Shown here: in pieces, positions 6,040 to 8,809 of the stretch | Layout of the letters: the number at the start of each line of letters is the position of its first letter | Numbering within the stretch: position 1 is the stretch's first letter | From: Methanobacteriota archaeon | GTDB lineage: Archaea > Altiarchaeota > Altiarchaeia > IMC4 > QMZM01 | Reading direction: 5' to 3' | DNA length: 8,809 nucleotides | Assembly: GCA_021731385.1 (NCBI GenBank) | Contig: JAKFXM010000009.1 | Location: 1 to 8,809, forward strand | Program-made: the position numbers and the translations under genes | Notes under the pieces: generated by a model | What the model was told of the DNA's origin: nothing | Database searches by the model: none | The model's input: the letters and a program-made list of their open reading frames with translations, nothing else

Positions 6040-7422
6040 TTAAACCTTCCAGTTATCCCTCAAAAATCCCGCTATCTGTGATGAATCCCTTGGACCTATA
6101 AGAACCTCCCATCCAGTCTGATCTTCGATATCACCTCTTATCCTTGATGCAAGCATAGGTATTACAATCCTTCTGTGCTTTATCTTTTTTCCGACCTCAA
6201 ATTGTAAAATTGCATCCTTTAGCTTTGAACCGCTTAAGTCTCCAGTGGCAACAGAGGTATCAACCGCTAATCCTTTTGTATTAACAACGAGAAGGTAGCA
6301 GTTTAAATTTGATTTTTTCAGATCGTTTGATACTGTAAAATAGGTAAGCGAAAAATTCGTAGTTACGAGAACAGGGGAATTCTCATCAGGATTTCCGAAT
6401 TCAAATAGCCCGGGTTTTGCCTCAGGTTCAGTTCTTGGATCAGTGTATATACTCTGCCTCAGGGTAATCAATGGGAGAACGGTCCATGGCTCTGCAGAAT
6501 GTATGATGAGAAGGCTTGCAAACCTATCGAGCATTATGCCCCCTATATAACATTCATAATATGCGGAAGTTATATTATCACCCGAACCCACCCATGCAAC
6601 TGCAGGAACCGCCATCAGCGGGTAACTTAATTCCCTGACACCCTTAACTGCAGATCTCCTGAGCATCGTAAAATTGTTCAGGGTTTCCTTCAGTTCATTG
6701 CCAAGCACCTGTATACCGGGATCCAGTATTATCTGATCAAATTTCTCCAGATTTTCAATATTTGATGCAATTGTTCCAAGTTCGCTTAAATTCGGGGAAT
6801 AGATTGCGATTGGTGCATTATACTCCTTCGCGATCCTAACAACATCCTTCCAATTGTCCTTCGTTGCAGCATAAAGCAGCGGCTTTTTTCCCTTTAATAT
6901 CTCTGCCCCGGATTTTAGAATTTCCGGATTAAATGAGCACAGGATTATTGGACCATCAAAATTATCAGAAACGAATTTCACGGCATTCTCAAATTTGTTT
7001 TTTTCTGATGACGCGCACCTTATAGCAATTGCATCAAGGCGGAGTTTCTGCCCGACCCTTTCGATAGTAAAATTCTTAACAAAATCTATCCTGTTTTTTA
7101 TCTCAACATCGCTCATTAAGTCGCTGACATCTATTGAAATTACACAGGGATTGAAGAATTTTAATTCGTGGCGATACATAACCTCTTCTCCTCCGACCTT
7201 AACTGCCTTATCCCCGCTGCCTATTACAACCTCCCTTACCGGGGGTCTTAGGAGTGCTATTAATGCCTGTCTCTCAGTTTCAGTAAGATTAGGGCAATTG
7301 AAGGGTGTTTTCCCCCTCGTCAATAATTTAAGGGCAAAACTCATGCAACTGGGCTCCTTGCATGCGCCGCAATTCTTCTTAGGCAGTAATTCATAGACCT
7401 GTATTGCTGTAATTCTTGGCAT
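6040..7422 (-). CDS. cdhE: ACDS complex gamma subunit, corrinoid iron-sulfur protein large subunit
   Basis: CdhE, with CdhD, forms the corrinoid protein that transfers the methyl group from tetrahydro(methano/sarcina)pterin to the acetyl-CoA synthase active site. The N-terminal [4Fe-4S] motif is C18-x2-C21-x4-C26-x16-C43. The middle (about 85-320) is the TIM-barrel-like region with LDAIAIRCAS, APIAIYSPN and ELSYPLMAVPAVAW. The C-terminal corrinoid-binding part includes LRQSIYTDPRTEPEAKPG, DENSPVLVTTNFSLTYF and the end motif TGWEVLIGPRDSSQIAGF. The length of 460 matches archaeal CdhE. In many archaea cdhE closes a cdhABCDE cluster. Here no other cdh gene is adjacent, and upstream lie structured repeats and a toxin-antitoxin module, so the operon may have been separated from its relatives. 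Confidence 0.94.
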   Translation of the reverse strand: MPRITAIQVYELLPKKNCGACKEPSCMSFALKLLTRGKTPFNCPNLTETERQALIALLRPPVREVVIGSGDKAVKVGGEEVMYRHELKFFNPCVISIDVSDLMSDVEIKNRIDFVKNFTIERVGQKLRLDAIAIRCASSEKNKFENAVKFVSDNFDGPIILCSFNPEILKSGAEILKGKKPLLYAATKDNWKDVVRIAKEYNAPIAIYSPNLSELGTIASNIENLEKFDQIILDPGIQVLGNELKETLNNFTMLRRSAVKGVRELSYPLMAVPAVAWVGSGDNITSAYYECYIGGIMLDRFASLLIIHSAEPWTVLPLITLRQSIYTDPRTEPEAKPGLFEFGNPDENSPVLVTTNFSLTYFTVSNDLKKSNLNCYLLVVNTKGLAVDTSVATGDLSGSKLKDAILQFEVGKKIKHRRIVIPMLASRIRGDIEDQTGWEVLIGPRDSSQIAGFLRDNWKV

Positions 7423-7480
7423 TTTTAATTTTCAATATTTCTATCAAGCAACTGGGCATCTGTTTTTTTCCATTCTTTTA
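7423..7480 (-). promoter_or_regulatory. Possible promoter/leader of the cdhE-fwd operon
   Basis: The only sequence between cdhE and the structured repeats. On the minus strand it is A/T-rich, with AGAAATATTGAAAA 5-18 nt before the ATG and an A-rich stretch (GAAAAAAAC) about 40-50 nt before. No clear BRE plus TATA pair or Shine-Dalgarno is visible, so the assignment is weak. Confidence 0.2.
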
Positions 7481-7545
7481 CCCGAATTAGAAGGTGTACC
7501 TTCTAATTGGGCACAAAAATTTTGCAGAGCAAAATTTTTCTTGTG
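7481..7545. repeat. Bi-hairpin repeat, copy 2
   Basis: CCCGAATTAG opens a 10-bp hairpin (7485-7494 with 7499-7508, loop TGTA). This is followed by GGGCAC and an 11-bp hairpin (7515-7525 with 7529-7539, loop AGA). The unit CCCGAATTAG...CTAATTGGGC.CAAAAATTT...AAATTTTT is shared with copy 1 at 5073-5128 in the same orientation, while both stem tips differ and stay complementary. Confidence 0.8.
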
Positions 7546-7550
7546 AGCGA

Positions 7551-7710
7551 AATTGCGTATAACGTTCTCGGTGTATGCGAAGTTGCGGAGCGAAGCGGAG
7601 CAAATTTTGGTAGAGGCGAACGTAGCGAGCCGAGCCAGATACCCGCTTGTTATATAACTAAGCCTGATAGGGCGAGGTAAGGAAACCAAAGGTTTCTGAA
7701 GAGTTCGGCA
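7551..7710. repeat. Structured GTTATA-type repeat, copy A
   Basis: Non-coding repeat between cdhE and the toxin-antitoxin genes. TATAAC near 7559-7564 is complementary to GTTATA at 7649-7654, which is part of the 10-bp palindrome GTTATATAAC at 7649-7658. Between them lie GC-rich short inverted words (GGCGAACGTAGCGAGCC at 7615-7631). Downstream is a hairpin GAAACC-aaa-GGTTTC (7682-7696), followed by GAAGAGTTCGG. The segment from CCCG..TGTTATAT to the hairpin and GAGTTC is shared with 8511-8585. Confidence 0.65.
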
Positions 7711-7759
7711 AAGGCTCAAATCACCCCTTATCTTTCAGAGTTTTCATGTATTTCATTAT

Positions 7760-8158
7760 CTATAGATCGAATTTTGACCAGACCTGTGGAAGGTTCTCAG
7801 CTAGGGGTATTAATTTCTTCTCATCCATCATTGTGCCATATCCATGAATAAAGAAATGTCTAAATCCAAGATATTTCTTAAGCTCGTTGGAGAGATTCTC
7901 AGAGATTATTTTGTGTTTCACTGACAGGTTCAATAAATCCTGATGGTATGTCTGCATGTGTAAGATGGGTATATTTTTGAATTTCAATATCCTCTTTTGA
8001 ATATTTTCCATGCCGTTATAACTGTTTTGCAGAAATGTGCCTATTGCAGCTAATTCGACAATGGTTTTCCTCTTGCGCCTCATGGTTTTTTCTAACGCGC
8101 GTAATGTATCTGAGATATGTTCCTTTTCCGCCAAAATCTCTTGTTCTAAATTATCCAT
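7760..8158 (-). CDS. hepT: HEPN-domain toxin, HepT-like ribonuclease
   Basis: The 132-residue all-helical protein has the HEPN active-site motif RxxxxHxY as R100-HFFI-H105-G-Y107 near the C-terminus. HepT-type HEPN toxins are dimeric RNases that use R and H for RNA cleavage and are silenced when the partner MNT protein attaches AMP to the motif tyrosine. The length is typical of HepT (about 130-140). The start ATG lies within the last codons of the upstream MNT gene (8-nt overlap), so translation is probably coupled. The pair lies between two structured repeats. All the key motif residues are present, so it is likely active. The exact RNA target is unknown. Confidence 0.88.
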   Translation of the reverse strand: MDNLEQEILAEKEHISDTLRALEKTMRRKRKTIVELAAIGTFLQNSYNGMENIQKRILKFKNIPILHMQTYHQDLLNLSVKHKIISENLSNELKKYLGFRHFFIHGYGTMMDEKKLIPLAENLPQVWSKFDL

Positions 8159-8417
8159 AGATCTTCACACTATTCTTCTCAATTATGGAATTAAATAAGG
8201 ATTTCATAGATAAATCCACAAGGTCTATGGGTTTTGATAATGCCGTTAATAGTTCTCCATACAATTCAAAGAATAATTTTGGATTTATCCCCTTGACTCC
8301 CAGATCAATATCATTAGCACTAGGAGAGTAAAGAGATGATCCAAACAGATGCACTGAGGTAACTCTATATTTCTTTGCGATCCTGATGATTTTCTTTTTA
8401 TCCTTGCCACTTATCAT
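8151..8417 (-). CDS. mntA: MNT-domain antitoxin, MntA-like minimal nucleotidyltransferase
   Basis: An 88-residue minimal nucleotidyltransferase. The catalytic motif is G26-S27-x8-D36-I-D38, with a later acidic PIDLVDL (D65/D68) supplying the third metal ligand. Members of this family neutralise HepT by transferring AMP groups to the toxin tyrosine. The spacing between GS and DxD is two residues shorter than the common x10, so the loop is shortened. The start is well supported by GAGGAGGT ending 6 nt upstream. It overlaps hepT by 8 nt, in MNT-then-HEPN order. The role comes from family and neighbour. Confidence 0.88.
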   Translation of the reverse strand: MISGKDKKKIIRIAKKYRVTSVHLFGSSLYSPSANDIDLGVKGINPKLFFELYGELLTALSKPIDLVDLSMKSLFNSIIEKNSVKIYG

Positions 8418-8423
8418 ATCATA

Positions 8424-8431
8424 ACCTCCTC
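8424..8431 (-). promoter_or_regulatory. Shine-Dalgarno of mntA
   Basis: GAGGAGGT on the minus strand, 6 nt before the mntA ATG. It fixes the start at 8417 and is the same sequence as the stranded site upstream of the relic fwdB start. Confidence 0.75.
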
Positions 8432-8442
8432 ACTGATGAGTT

Positions 8443-8470
8443 ACATATATCGTTTTCTGGATAAAAGAAG
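8443..8470 (-). promoter_or_regulatory. Candidate promoter of the mntA-hepT operon
   Basis: The minus strand carries an A-rich element followed by GATATATG (about 8445-8452) and, further upstream, CTTTTATCC (about 8459-8467). Either could be an archaeal TATA box. The upstream one would place the transcript start so that the Shine-Dalgarno is included. Confidence 0.35.
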
Positions 8471-8480
8471 TTGATGAAGG

Positions 8481-8594
8481 CGATTTGGGTGAGCAAAGCG
8501 AACTGTATAGCCCGTGTTATATGACCTGAACGAAGTGAGAGCGCAGAGTGGCAAGGATTTTCTGAAAGAAAATCCGCAGAGTTCCGAACCCCGC
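8481..8594. repeat. Structured GTTATA-type repeat, copy B
   Basis: Non-coding repeat upstream of mntA. It shares CCCG..TGTTATAT.AC (8511-8525), AAGGA, a hairpin, and GAGTTC.G with copy A at 7641-7707. The hairpin here is GGATTTTCT-gaa-AGAAAATCC (8555-8575, 9 bp), whereas copy A has GAAACC-aaa-GGTTTC, so stem sequence differs while pairing and position are kept. The pair of repeats brackets the toxin-antitoxin module in direct orientation. Confidence 0.65.
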
Positions 8595-8809
8595 CTATTC
8601 TATCGGTTGTATTTTCAGAATTGCACTATCAATTATTTTTTGGGGTATCTCGGGTACAATTTTATTGGTCAAATAATAGTCTAATGATTGATCTGATTTT
8701 TCATAATAATCTAATCCCCAAAAATATTTACCATATTTTATTGTATTACCAAATCTTAATTTTCCATCTTCCATTTGATATATACTTACTAATACATTCT
8801 TGTCAGATA
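8595..8809 (-). CDS. Partial hypothetical protein, C-terminal 71 codons or so
   Basis: An open minus-strand frame enters from the right window edge (first full codon at 8807) and ends with TAG at 8595-8597, giving 70 residues without a start. The visible sequence has a charged and aromatic composition (KYGKYFWGLDYYEKSDQS near residues 24-41) and ends KIQPIE. It is distinctly more A/T-rich than the metabolic genes, and all other minus frames are broken. I do not recognise the family. It could be an accessory gene associated with the neighbouring repeats and toxin-antitoxin module. Confidence 0.6.
   Translation of the reverse strand, partial: SDKNVLVSIYQMEDGKLRFGNTIKYGKYFWGLDYYEKSDQSLDYYLTNKIVPEIPQKIIDSAILKIQPIE

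Noticed and set aside
7551..7664. Integron attC site
   Set aside because: The paired TATAAC and GTTATA ends and folded interior are suggestive, but the cores (GTATAAC, GTTATAT) do not fit RYYYAAC/GTTRRRY, and no integrase is visible. Kept only as a cassette-like analogy.
7444..7719. 91-codon minus-strand open frame upstream of cdhE
   Set aside because: It runs straight through two structured repeats, with hairpin arms translated as similar peptide blocks (AQLE here, AQLG at the fwdD/fwdB copy). It has no ribosome-binding site and no domain. It is a by-product of repeat sequence.

Overview
This is an AT-rich window in which every recognisable gene lies on the minus strand. It looks archaeal. 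It carries formylmethanofuran dehydrogenase subunits in the order fwdD-fwdB-fwdA-fwdC, directly downstream of cdhE, the corrinoid iron-sulfur subunit of the archaeal CO dehydrogenase/acetyl-CoA synthase (ACDS) complex. That pairing points to an archaeon with a methanofuran-based Wood-Ljungdahl pathway, either a methanogen relative or an anaerobic, possibly acetogenic, lineage. The lineage cannot be fixed from this window.

Read in the direction of transcription, from high to low coordinates, the layout is as follows. (1) 8595-8809: the 3' end of an unrecognised AT-rich gene that runs off the window. (2) 8481-8594: a structured repeat. (3) 8417-7760: a two-gene MNT/HEPN (MntA/HepT-type) toxin-antitoxin module. 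(4) 7710-7481: two further structured repeats. (5) 7422-5156: cdhE, a three-cluster iron-sulfur protein, and fwdD, tightly packed. (6) 5148-4928: a hairpin-rich insertion. (7) 4925-3666: fwdB. (8) 3661-2555: a YhcG/DUF1016 PD-(D/E)XK nuclease gene. (9) 2564-196: fwdA and fwdC. (10) 195-1: a gene-free tail with structured sequence.

The metabolic genes cover both ends of the pathway. Fwd (B, tungsten/molybdenum formate dehydrogenase-like; A, amidohydrolase; C and D, structural or cofactor subunits) fixes CO2 as formyl-methanofuran. CdhE passes the methyl group to the acetyl-CoA synthase. The small protein between them repeats the CdhE N-terminal Fe-S domain and adds two ferredoxin clusters, so it is a candidate electron carrier for one or both enzymes.

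The most striking feature is that the fwd operon appears to have been interrupted twice. Between fwdD and fwdB a hairpin-rich element of about 220 bp is bracketed by a perfect 13-bp direct repeat. The upstream copy still overlaps the fwdD stop as ATGA, sits 9 nt below a strong GAGGAGGT ribosome-binding site, and encodes a relic of the FwdB N-terminus. Between fwdB and fwdA a nuclease gene has been slotted in almost without spacing, with weakly matching sequence at both junctions. The bi-hairpin part of the fwdD/fwdB element recurs upstream of cdhE with different but compensated stems. A second repeat type flanks the toxin-antitoxin module. Together these suggest an active family of small structured mobile repeats.
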